Made by a program: the position numbers and the translations under genes. The notes under the pieces were generated by a model, which was given only the letters and a program-made list of their open reading frames with translations, searched no databases and was not told the origin of the DNA. A DNA stretch of 64,000 nt from Voacanga thouarsii (lineage: Eukaryota; Streptophyta; Magnoliopsida; Gentianales; Apocynaceae), in assembly GCA_026120185.1 (NCBI GenBank), contig JANUWF010002362.1:806001-870000 (forward strand), in the 5' to 3' direction. Shown here in pieces: positions 46,877-57,749 of this stretch (positions are counted from its first letter, which is position 1; each line of letters opens with the position of its first letter).

Positions 46877-47560
46877 GCTGTTTCCAAAGCATATCCCTAA
46901 AAAGAAATAGAAAGGGTTGTAGGACTCAATATGCTTCTGACCATTTCCATCAATATTCTATTTCTTCTCTCAACTACTCCATTCTATTGGGGAGTCCCAG
47001 GTATTGTTAGCTGAAGTATGCCAAGTAGTCATTGAATTTAACAAGGAGATATTCTCCACCACGATTCGATCTTAGTTTTGTTATTAGCTTACCTGTTTGA
47101 CACTCTACCTCAGCCTTCAACTCCTTAAATTTATCAAAAGAGTCAGATTGTGCCTCATCGAGTTAACATGACCAAAACACATATGATCAATTGTGAACGT
47201 GATGAAGTATTCATAACCTCCTCTAGCAGGTGAAAACATAGGACCACAAACATCAATATGAACTAACTCTACTATTTCTTTAGCCCTTTCCACTTTTTGA
47301 GTAAAGGACCTTTTGGTCATTTTATCCTTAAGAAAAGATTCACACTAAGGCCATTCTTCCAATTTCAATGAGTCCAAAGACCCATTTTGGATCAACCTCT
47401 GAATCCAATTAGGATTTATATGTCATAATCTTAAGTGCCATAAATATGAGTTATTTGATGTGGCCTTTCTCTTCTTATTATTAGATTCCATCTGAGTATT
47501 ATTTATTTAATGGGTTATAGGATTAATATAAAAAAGATTGCCATACATGTTTCCAATATA
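46877..47560 (-). pseudogene. Copia D integrase, N-terminal and core part
   Basis: The best open piece (47320-47117) reads MTKRSFTQKVERAKEIVELVHIDVCGP with the first catalytic Asp, then ARGGYEYFITFT. The second-Asp and Glu blocks and the pre-integrase zinc segment (to about 47480) are in broken frames on either side. It continues the D fragment that ends at 33003. Confidence 0.87.
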
Positions 47561-48735
47561 AATAATTTTTCCATTTTTACTGATCGAAATACCAGAATGG
47601 AAAGAAACAGAATAACCTTAATTAATCAATCTTGAAACTGAAATCAAATTTTGTTTAAAACTAGAAACATATAAAAAAATCTTTTAAAACTAAAATCCTA
47701 TTACAATCAAATAAAAGCTCCAAGTCTCTCACTACTAAGGCCTATAGTTATACTCCGTTGCCCACTTTAAGTCTATACTCTCCTCTATTGAGTCGCCCTA
47801 TCTTGCTAAACCACTGCAAGGAGTTACAGATATGGTCAGTAGCTCCATAATTAACAATCTAGGTGGGTAATAATTCAACCATTAATATAGACTCTAAGTA
47901 AAGAGTAATACCTAAAGAGGATTTAGCCAAGATGTCCGGGCAATCTTTCTTGAAGTGCCCCTTCTTACCGTACTTGAACCATTTACCTTTGGGCTTAGCG
48001 TTGGGCTTGGACAGACAGGGCTTAGATCCCTTAGGCTAGACCCCTGTATTGTTCTGGGCCTTTTTTTTCTTGAACTACTTGGGCTGAACCCTAGTTCTAG
48101 AAGATGGTCCAGAGTGAGTAACCAAAACCTTTGACACAAGCTTTATGATTTTTTTAGTAGCCTGGAGTTCTTTCATCAACTCAGTCAAAGACATATTCAA
48201 CTTATTCATGCTATAATTTAGCTTGAACTGAGAATATGAATCTGGTAAATCTCAAGAGCTATGTGAATTTGGCTCTCAGCATCAATTGTTGCCCCTAGGA
48301 CCTTAGCTTCCTCAAAATGAGCAATCATTTTGAGTATAGGCTTGCGAACCGATGATCCCTCGGCCATCCTAGTGTTCATGATTACTCTAAGAGCTTTCTA
48401 TTTTACAAGCCGGCTCTTGTCAGCAAACATAGTGTGCAACGATATATCGATGTCATATGCAACAGATATGTTCTCATGCTTAGACTAAAGAATATTAGAC
48501 ATAGAAGCCAACATATAGCATCTTGCTATTTCATCAGCTTTCTTCCATGCCCTCTCAACCTCACGATCCTAGTTTGTGGAATCTTTTCCAATTTCAGGAT
48601 AGGGGTTAGTCAGAATATACTTATATTCTTTCGCAGTGAGTACTATGTTCAAATTCTTTTTCCAATCTACATAGTTGGGTCTAGTTAACTTATTCTCTTT
48701 GAGAATAATGGACGAAAGACTAAAACTAGACATTT
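47560..48735 (-). pseudogene. Copia D protease, zinc knuckle and Gag
   Basis: Minus-strand remains of the protease (about 47560-47890), zinc knuckle (about 47950-47990) and Gag starting with ATG at 48733 (SSFSLSSIILKENKL, then YVDWKKNLNIVL). The knuckle has lost both first ligands: WFKYGKKGHFKKDC instead of CFKCGKKGH. Its arrangement parallels element A gag closely, so A and D belong to one lineage. Many stops and frameshifts. Confidence 0.87.
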
Positions 48736-49002
48736 TTATTGATTGGAAAAAAACTTCATTCAAAAAAAGGTTTTTTTTTTTGAAAACCATATATAAATGC
48801 ATATTTTAAAACATCATATTATTTCCATGATATAGTTAAGCTATTAAAACTATTATAAAAATATGAAAATTTTGGCTCTTAGAAAAATTGACAGAGCTTC
48901 GTAGGAATGTTAACAATTTTCTAAGTTAAGTGTATAGCCATCACAAACTAAACTTCCTTAATAGGTAATGATTCAAAAATAGTTTCATTGATAGGATGGT
49001 CA

Positions 49003-50412
49003 TGATGCGAAAACTTTAAGTGTATAAAAATCATTCAAATTTAAATCCATCCCTAACCAAGTTTTAATCAAAACATTAATCCCAAATTATACATAAGAGC
49101 AAGTATACTCATCGCAAGTATAGTATAGGGAATTAACGAGTATCCATCCTCAAAGGAACAAGTACACATTAATCACTTTTCATTCATTGATAAAGTGATA
49201 AGATGATAAAAAGAAAAATAAAGAAAAATATATACAACTCAAAGATGTAAAAATATGCAATTTAGACGAATACTTTTGAAAACATGACAATGAATCACTT
49301 AGCAAATATTACAATTAATTATCATCTTGTTCTCATTAATGATTTAAAATAGATCCAATTCATTTGCAATCCATAGAATCACTATCTTTTAATTAAATTA
49401 ATAAACATATTCTATCTCAACCAAATTATCTAAAAGATGCATTAAAATCAATCCCTATATAAATCCCTATATTCTAGATAATTTAAAATATAAAATTAGT
49501 CAATAAATCCATATTCTAGCAATCATCAACTAACTTTTGATTACCCAAGTTTTTGACAATTAATCCATTTTTTAAGCAAGTTAAGAGACAACAAAAATAA
49601 AATTAATTAGTTCAAGTCATTATTAACCCCCTTTTTCAATCACGCTAACAACAAGAATCAATTAATCAACTTCGTAGCAAAAATAAGTAATCAAATCCCA
49701 AGACAAATAATTATTTGTTCACAAATATAAATTAATTCAAGAAATCATGAATTCCAAAAGCAATGTCAAATTATAATAAAAACATTATTTACATCATTAT
49801 TCTAGAAATAGAAAACAAAGGTAAAAGAAAAAATTCATAGACGAGCCATTCTTATTCTCCTTGAAAACATTCTTGAATAATGCCCCTTGATTGATGAATC
49901 TCCTCTTTTTGTGAGTGATTGGCAATTTTAATCCTTGGATTCACACCATTCTCTTATGTTTTTCTTGTATTTATAAGATTCTTTGATACTAAAATTTGTG
50001 GCTTGAGAAGTCTAGTTCGAGTAGAATTCAGAAAATATCAAAATCCTTTGGAAGGTACCAAATTTGCTCGAAAATAGAGTTATACCGACTCTGGACAAAA
50101 TGGACCCGGCACCTGGTCACTTTGACCAGCCAAGCGCCGGGTGACTTCTGGTTTGCTTCTCAATTTCCTTTGTTTTGCTTTGCTTTTCCAGAGCAGACCT
50201 GGCGTTGGGTTTGGTATGTTGACCTAGCGCCAGGTGGCTACTGGAATTTCACACTTTTTGCTCAAAATCTTCTAATTCCTACACAAATTCATCAAGAATA
50301 CTTTTCACAGCAAAATATCAAATAGGAAAGAATACGCCTAGTTATTACATCAAAAGTATCTCAAATTAACCTCAAATAATTAGAAAATTAGTGATGAATT
50401 TAGTCCCTATCG
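49003..50412 (+). mobile_element. Solo LTR-like insertion in D leader (1,410 bp, TSD GGTCA)
   Basis: GGTCA flanks it on both sides (48998-49002 and 50413-50417), and removing it makes D collinear with A's leader (GGATGGTCACTACTCTCAT against GGTATGGCTGTTTCCTCTCAT). It begins TGATGCGAAAAC and ends CCCTATCG, where CA would be expected. The CATCGCAAGTATAG block (about 49115) is like the LTRs of some plant Ty3/gypsy elements. No coding. Orientation is uncertain. Confidence 0.65.
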
Positions 50413-50417
50413 GGTCA

Positions 50418-51096
50418 CTACTCTCATCACCTATGGATAATTCAGCATTAATACCTCCAACGATAGGTTGGCTGACATTAACACTTATCCTAAGCTTTAA
50501 TTATAATTTCTCTATTAGTTCTAGATTCATAAGGAAATTCATCCTATAGGGGGTCATGCTCAGAATGATGCGAGGATACCGTAATCTCTAACAGGAATTC
50601 GTGATGTAAGCCGTAGGACCGTTGAAACCCCTTTCCTACTTAATCTTCTGAGAAAAATGGATCTTTTAGGGAAAAAACATTTCTTTGAAAATTAATCGGG
50701 TTTTATTAACTTTAGTAAAAGCCTAAAAATTCAACTATTATTTTCTATGTCAAGGATAAAACCTTTTAAGAAAATAAATTATGAATTTTTTATTTCACTA
50801 CTTAAGTTAAAACCATTTTCTAGGAACTAAATTTAAAATACTTACTTGCAAAATTATTCTCCATGCCAAGGATAACACTTTTTGGAAGAATAAATTATAA
50901 ATTTATTTTAAATTACTTAGTTTTGTTTTTAAAAAAATTTTCTTAATTTTTTTCTAAAGAAAAATTAATTTCTCAAAAACCTTTGTGCATTTGATTGCAT
51001 AATTAAATGTAATAGACATGCTCCAAAAATAAATTTTTTAAATGCTATTTCTAACATTTAATTCTTGTGTGACTAAATAATGGATTAAACATAAAC

Positions 51097-51167
<71 letters not shown>

Positions 51168-51891
51168 TAAAATGATCTTGTTTAATCCTAAGGTAGTTCT
51201 CCTTTACTAACCATTTTCATGCAAAATTATTTATTACAATAAATAAACCATTGAAAAAAAAAAAAAAAAAACCTTGTGTGATATGAGACCCTAAAAAGGA
51301 AAAAGAAATTACAAAACAAAATTGCCAAAAAGTAGATTCTTTAGCCGAACCGAATGAACCGCATCGTCCCTGTGTGCACAGTCGTGAAACCGATGTGCCC
51401 TTTGATGCACAAGCCGCGAGAGGCTTTGTGTGAGGCTCCCATGGTTCAAGGCATTTTTGCCTTTGTGCTGGCTGCGGCACACCATGAGCCGTGCGTGACT
51501 CTAGGGAGACAAGTCTTCTGGGCCCGTCGTGGCTCACCATGTGCTGCGTGCAGATGGGCTCCTTCGTTCCTTCTCCGTTTTTATTCTGTTTTCCATTTCT
51601 CTTCAGGGGTTTTCTTTAGGCATTGATCCAGACACCATTTTGTTACAAGAATTCATAAATAAATTGAAATACAATTTCAAATGCCTATGCCTTTCAAAAC
51701 AAGGCATACATGAATTCTACGAAAGCAATTAACAAAAAATTGCACGTGTCTATGCTTTCACACATGAGACGTACACAAAATCTACCCATATCAAAAACCT
51801 AAGAGAGATCTATATAATCACAAAGATCATAATTTTTATTAGTAAATAAATCACCTTTATGGTTATTAACCCTAAGCATGCTTCTAGATTA
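50418..51891 (-). other. Copia D non-coding 5' leader
   Basis: Collinear with A 16440-17970. Contains the (TAA)n tract, and a G+C-richer block at about 51340-51600 corresponding to A's CGGCTC block but without clear repeats. ORFs here are chance. Confidence 0.7.
51097..51167 (+). repeat. (TAA)n microsatellite, 71 bp
   Basis: About 24 uninterrupted AAT/TAA units. Element A has a short TTAA run in the same place (about 17182-17205). Confidence 0.97.
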
Positions 51892-51910
51892 CAACCTGAC
51901 TCTGATACCA
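51892..51910 (-). promoter_or_regulatory. Copia D primer-binding site
   Basis: The minus strand reads TGGTATCAGAGTCAGGTTG, two bases inside the D 5' LTR. Confidence 0.9.
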
Positions 51911-51912
51911 CT

Positions 51913-53353
51913 TGAAGGACTGTGGGAAAAATAAATATTTAGTGGAAGACAGTAAATTAAAATTTTTTCCAAGCCAAAATCTAAGAATACTTACTTCTAG
52001 AACATTTTACTTGTATAACTAGAGTTGGATTTGGGTTTGATGGCACTCCCTGAATGGGAATGTTTACTTGTTGCTCTGGCATACTAGCTAACCGTCGACT
52101 TTTTCACATCAAACACTTACTGTGTTTGCTAGCTCCTGACCTTCTAGAGTATTCTCAAACCTCTACTGGTGAAAGTAGAACTAGGGTGAAGAAGATTAGA
52201 AGAAAAATAGAAGACCTAATTACTAAGGAAATATGAAAGGAAAAGAACGACTAGGAAAAATGGTGGCCCTTGTTTTGTCTTAAGGAAAACATAAGCTGTT
52301 CCTTTTTTTGTGTGATGTCAGTCAACCGACAAATAAGCACACATAATCCTATATATAAAACAACTTCCTTTTCCTATTAGAAAACAAATCAGCCCACCTT
52401 TCCTATTTATTTTCTTTATTTTCTTTATTTTTCCTTTTCTTTCTTGTGTCAGCTACTAAGGATTCTCAAATCCTTAAGCTGTCACACTAAAGCCCTAGTG
52501 GGTTAGGGTTTTATTAAATTAGCTCATGAGTAATTTAATTAGCTCTTTTATTAATTAATTAATCCAATTGGACCCAATATAAAAATTATCCAAGATAATT
52601 AATTAAAAAACTAATTAATTAAATTAGTTCTTTTATTAATTAATTAAATTACTTGGGCCTAATATAAAATTACCCAAGATAATTAATTAATAAACAAATT
52701 AATTAAATTGTCTCAATTAATTATTCTAACCTAAATTAATAGTTAATTGGACCCCTGGAATAATTTTTCTAATAATAAATAAATTTACTAAGGCTATTTG
52801 AGCTACTTTGGGGGTCAAAAAACATTTTATTCTTGACTACGAAAATGACCAAAATACCCCACTAACATATAGCAATATTTTTATCATTTTAAATATTCCA
52901 TTTACCACCATATGAAAATATTGACCCTGAGAATAATATTGCAAGCATAGTATTTTCGACCTATAGGTGGAATGATGAAAATACCCCTCTACATAATGCC
53001 CGTCATTGAGATAGGAAAATAGTACTAACACATTTTTCAATGATATATACCATTCTTTGATAGCTAGTCCAATAATCCATGACTTATAGTATATATCAAC
53101 TTATCTCAGGGAGCTACCCATGAAGCATGCATACTTAGTCACATTTCTTAGGGCCCTGGATAATTAGATTATCCCGAACAATCACAACGGGGTGATTTCT
53201 TCACGTAATAAAGTATAGAAACTCTATTGTATAAGTCCGTCTTATTTAACTAGAGTAATACACCCAACGTAGAAGGTTATTGGCCTTGCGATAAGACCTC
53301 TCCTAGTATATATCAAAGTGTACAAGTCCAGCTTCACCAGACCACCATCTTAT
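51913..53353 (-). repeat. Copia D 5' LTR, first part
   Basis: Begins TGAAGGACTGTGGG and is collinear with A's LTR, though much diverged. It ends at the CTTAT target site of element F and resumes at 59471. Together with 59476-59909 the LTR is about 1.88 kb. On the minus strand a decayed leader ORF with SRRLA (52100-52086) lies at the same position as in A and I, with an early TGA. Confidence 0.87.
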
Positions 53354-53409
53354 TGTTAGGTATTCTCCATGCAAAATCATAATTTACGTAGCAGAAAAAT
53401 ACCTAGAAG
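53354..53409 (-). repeat. Inverted LTR terminus at the left end of F
   Basis: The reverse complement of these 56 bases resembles the last 50 bases of F's 3' LTR (shared TTTTGCAT.GAGAAT..CCTAACA with preceding GC-GC-AA positions). The element therefore begins with an LTR end in the wrong orientation, directly beside a forward primer-binding site. Confidence 0.7.
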
Positions 53410-53422
53410 TGGTATCAAAGCC
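53410..53422 (+). promoter_or_regulatory. Element F primer-binding site
   Basis: TGGTATCAAAGCC, one change from the initiator Met-tRNA site. Confidence 0.88.
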
Positions 53423-55144
53423 TTCGTTTATGCGTTAATGGTTGGATTTTTGCCATGAAATATGTTTCATTGTTGCCTCTATGTCCTCTGTGAAAAATTG
53501 TTTTCACATGAGTGGTTTGTGAAAAAAACATTTTGATTTTGTGGGCTTTGGTTGCATGAGCATGTTTCTATAAAAGCTACATGATTGTTTAATGACAAGA
53601 ATTAAAGCATTAATTCTTGCGTTATTTCTTGTAGAAAGGAAAAATGTTATTCTAGGTGTGTTGTTTCTAACTGTAAAAAAGGAATTGGTTTCCTGAGATT
53701 GTCATTTTTTTTTTGGAACAAATTTTGATTTGTTCTGGTTTTGTTTTACTGAAAAGATTTAATTAGTTTAGAGAACAAAAAAGAAAAAATTGGAATCAAT
53801 CAGAAAATTGTTCTCTAAAATTTTCACAGAAGGTTTGGAAGAAATTTTCCAGAAATCATTTTTGGGAAGACGAAAAAGTGAAAAAAAGTTTTTTTTTTTT
53901 TTTTGCCCAAACCGTAGCTTGAGGTACAAAATCCCCAAGCTGTGGTTCGCCCGGGCTGCAATTCATGAATTCCGGCTTGGTGGGGTTTTTCAAATGCAAT
54001 CGTAGGGAGGCTTATATGCATCCTTTCTAGGATGCAACTTCCTTTTGTTTATATAAATTTTTTTCCCTTTCTTTTCACTTCGTTTGTCTTCTTGCGACAT
54101 GGCCCACGATTGATCATTTTTGTTTCTTTGACTTGATGCCAATATTTTCCAAAAGTTACTATTTTGGGACTGATACAATTTTTCCAAGAAATCTTGTTTT
54201 TGGAAAATAATATATTTTCTAAAATAATAATTTTAGATTATATTATTTTAATTCTTAAAATATGATTTTAGCAATTAATATATTTCTAAAATATTATTTT
54301 AGATTATATAATATTTTAACTCGTAAAATATGATTTTAGAAATTAATATATTTTCTAAAATATTAATTTTAGAAGTTATTCTATTTTCAAAATAATGATT
54401 TTTGAAATTAATATTAGGAATTAACATATGTTCTAAAATATTGATTTTAGACTTTATTCTATTTTTCCAAAATAGTGATTTTGGAATTAATATATTTTCT
54501 AAAATATTGATTTTAGAAGTGATTTGGAAGGAACAATCTCATTGAATAAGGGATGAAAAATTAATTTTCTTGCCTGGGGGCCTGCTCCTTGGGGCCGCCA
54601 TTTTTTTTTTTTTCCAGATAAGGGGACCTAAAATTTAATTTTCTCAAAATTTGGTTTTGAGACTAACTATAAAAGTTATTTTTCTCAAAATTTAATTTTG
54701 AGACTAACTATTTTATTTTTCCTAAATAATAAATTTGGAAGTTTATATTTTATATAAATCTATCTGGAAATTTCCAAAATTTGATTTTAGAAATTGATAT
54801 ATATATATATATATATATATATTCTAAAATTCGAATTTTAGATTTTATTTCCAAAATAGTGGTTTTGGAATTATATGCTCTGTTTTATTTTACTTAATGT
54901 GTTGTGAGCATGTTGTTAGCATGGTTGATGGTTATAGACTAAGAAAAAATATATTTGTTCATGCTTTATTTATAGTTTTGGTTTTAAATGAACGTGTCCC
55001 GCCTTCTCTGTTATTCTTGTGTAATTTTTCTTCTCATCTAAACTCTTCTCGAATAGAACTTGAGGTTTCTTTACTTATGAAATTTATGTAACTGGATAAC
55101 AACGGTTAGATAGAGCTAGAAAAATTATTTACAAGATAATGGAG
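53423..55144 (+). other. Element F 5' leader
   Basis: Non-coding. From 54200 to 54860 it is built of many copies of a palindrome-like motif, TCTAAAATA-N-TATTTTAGA, and it has a (TA)n run at 54799-54822. No ORF of weight. Confidence 0.75.
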
Positions 55145-55169
55145 ATGTCGACCAAAACGAGGCGAGAAG
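55145..55169 (+). CDS. Leader exon of element F Gag (25 nt)
   Basis: ATG at 55145, eight codons (MSTKTRRE) plus one base, then the donor GAAG|GTAAGACC. Same phase and same donor as element C. The matching acceptor position (55867-55868) has TG in place of AG, so the splice is probably dead here, although the 11-nt bridge to the gag ATG keeps the frame. Confidence 0.5.
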
Positions 55170-55879
55170 GTAAGACCTACTTTTATCATGCAGGAATACA
55201 TAGGGTTGACCATATTAATTTTCTTTGCGGCTCAAGAAAATTAATTTAGGAAAAGTCCATAACCATACCATGTAATTATGTTTTTGCAGTGTATGGATAT
55301 GATGATATTATGAATGCTATCTGTAAGACACAAATATCACAAATTCCTCAATTAAAATTAAACATAATGCCTTCCATTAAAATAGTAAGAACGAGAGTCT
55401 TTTTTCGAGACCAGGTTTTTGGACTAATCCAAGCCTACTTAACATTGGGTATATTCAAGCTATGGAATTTTAAATTCATGATTAATAGGTTGGGTTTAAC
55501 TAATTTCTTTATCCTGGTTAGGCTAACTCAAGCATAAAGAAAATTAGAGGCAATATTGAGTTAGCTTAAAAGTTTTAAGATTAAAAGATGTTAATCACCC
55601 AATGATCCGGTAATTGCATACAATGTAATTGGTATTAGGTATCTACCATTGAACTTAAAGATGTCTTATATGGCAAACCCAAAGTCATTCTTGAAGAATT
55701 TAGATACCGGTCCACTAGGAAAGCTTCCAATGGACTTTCTCGAATCAATAGTAGGGGCTATTGGTTTAAGTAAATTAGTGAAATAACAATGCGCTTAATT
55801 AAAAACCTAATTATTCACATTATATGTGCATATACAGTTAGCTAATTTTCTCTATCTTTACATTTATGTCATTTGTATC

Positions 55880-56650
55880 ATGATAACAAACTTGAACTTA
55901 CATAGCCTTTTGGAAATGAACAAACTAACTGAAACAAACTTTCTCGACTGGTATAGAAAATTGAGAATTATTTTTAAGTCGGAAAAGTTGCTCTACGTGT
56001 TAGAGGATCCTATTCCGCCATCACCAGCTCAAGATGCTCATACCGGTGAGCATGTTTCCCACAAGAAGTATAACAAGGACAGTGACACAACATCTTGTGT
56101 GATGTTGGTGTCAATGACCCCTAAATTGCAAAAACAACACGAGCATGTAGATGCTTACTCGATTATCTTACATCTTCAAGAGCTATTTGATGCCTAAGCC
56201 AGAATAGAAACATATGAGATGTTAAAATAACTATTTCGTTCAAAGATGGCTGAGGGTACTTCTGTGGCCACTCATGGGCTAAAGATGTTACGCTTAATTG
56301 AGAAGCTCAGATCTCTTAGTTTTGTGATGGACAATGAATTAAGTATCAACTTAATTCTGCAATCTTTACCAACTAGTTTTTTATAATTTGTGATTAACTA
56401 TTAGATGAACAAAATTGAGTCCACCATACCCAAGTTGATCAATCTTCTCAAGCTGCAGAGTCTTCCATGAAGATGGAATCCAATGCAATTTTGTTAATAG
56501 AATCTTCCTCTTTTAGGAAGAAGGTTCCCAAGAAGAAGAAGAAGGCTTCTACAAAGCCCAAAGGTGGTGTGGAAAAGAATGAAGCAGCCACCAAAGATCC
56601 ATGGCATCACTGTGGAAAGATGGGTCATTAGAGGCGCAACTATAAAGCCT
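55880..56650 (+). pseudogene. Element F Gag
   Basis: ATG at 55880 opens ITNLNLHSLLEMNKLTETNFLDWYRKL, then the SEKLLYVLEDP and QKQHEHVDAY blocks, stopping at 56197. The C-terminal half (THGLKMLRLIEKLRSLSF, LILQSLPTSF) continues with stops to a zinc knuckle HHCGKMGH (about 56605) whose first Cys is His. Close to C Gag but better preserved in its N-terminal half. Confidence 0.88.
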
Positions 56651-56652
56651 AC

Positions 56653-56845
56653 TTGGAGACTGTTAAGAAAAAGAAGGAAAAGGAAAAGCTCGCGGACACT
56701 TCTACTTCTACTCCTGGTATGTTTATAATTGAGATTAATACTAGCTTTAGAAATGCGAGATGGGTATTAGATACCAGATGTAGATATTATTTGTATAATA
56801 ACTTGCAGGGACTAAAGGACAGTAGAAGGCTTGAGAAGGAAGTTC
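56653..56845 (+). pseudogene. Element F protease, N-terminal remnant
   Basis: WVLDTRCRYYLYNNLQGLKDSRRLEK: the active-site D-T-G has its Gly changed to Arg. It is cut off near 56840 by a deletion joining it directly to the linker before reverse transcriptase. Confidence 0.82.
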
Positions 56846-57495
56846 TGATGATGAGCCTACTGTTTACAAGAAAGTTCTGAATAGTTTAGAATCTGATAAA
56901 TGGTTTGAAGCCATGAAATTAGAGATGAATTCTATGTACAAAAACTAAGTATGGACTCTGGTTGATCCATCCAAAGGAATTAAACCTATTTGGTGCAAAT
57001 GGGTTTTCAAGAGGAAAACTAACATGGATGCTAACTTAATTATCTATAAAGCACGACTAGTGGCTAAGGGTTATCTCAATAACATGGTATTAACTATGAC
57101 AAAACTTTCGCGCCAGTTGCTATGCTGAAATCCATTAGAATATTCCTAGCCATTACAACGCATTGCGATTATGAGATTTGGCAAATGGATATGAAAATAA
57201 TTTTCCTAAATGGAAACCTGACTGATGAAGTTTATATGACACAACCTAAGGGTTTCACATCCAATGATAGCACAAAAGTATGCAAGCTGCAAAGGTCAAT
57301 TTATAGACTTAAGTAAGCTTCTAGGAGTTGGAACATTCATTTTGATGAAACAATCAAAGTGTTTGGTTTCATTCAAAATATAGATGAACCTCGTGTATAC
57401 AAAAAAGTTAGTGGGAGTGCAGTTGTTTTCCTATTGCTTTATGTGAATGACATTTTGCTAATAGAAATATTATCTCTATTCTTCAATGAGTAAAA
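56846..57495 (+). pseudogene. Element F reverse transcriptase, N-terminal half
   Basis: Blocks for KWFEAMKLEMNSMY, IKPIWCKWVFKRKTNMD, then from 57122 MLKSIRIFLAITTHCDYEIWQMDMKIIFLNGNLTDEVYM, KVCKLQRSIYRLK and, near 57430, the LLYVNDILLI block. The catalytic YVDD reads YVND, which would abolish activity. A deletion follows near 57495. Confidence 0.86.
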
Positions 57496-57735
57496 GTACA
57501 TATTGATACTGGTTTCCAATATAATAATAATGACTACGAGTTACAATTAGGCTACATGTTCAATTTGGGTGCTATCACATGATTTATGAAATCATTGATA
57601 GAAAAGATGTAAAAGATAGAGAAAGTTCCCATGGATGAGAACATAGCTGACTCGCTTACAAAAGCACTATTCCAAAAGAAACATGATAGACATGTTGAGT
57701 CATTCGACATTAGATACACAAATGATTAGATCTAG
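57496..57735 (+). pseudogene. Element F RNase H remnants
   Basis: Short pieces: HIDTGFQYNNNDYELQLGYMF, then after a deletion near 57567 the C-terminal IEKVPMDENIADSLTKALFQKKHDRHVESF. The polypurine-like AAGTGGAAATT (57739-57749) precedes the 3' LTR. Confidence 0.83.
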
Positions 57736-57749
57736 TGCAAGTGGAAATT

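Noticed and set aside
55289..55537. 82-codon ORF in the F leader, possibly in frame with the leader exon through TTTTTGCAG
   Set aside because: Copy C has no matching ORF, and its alternative acceptor is missing; the acceptor next to gag is better supported.
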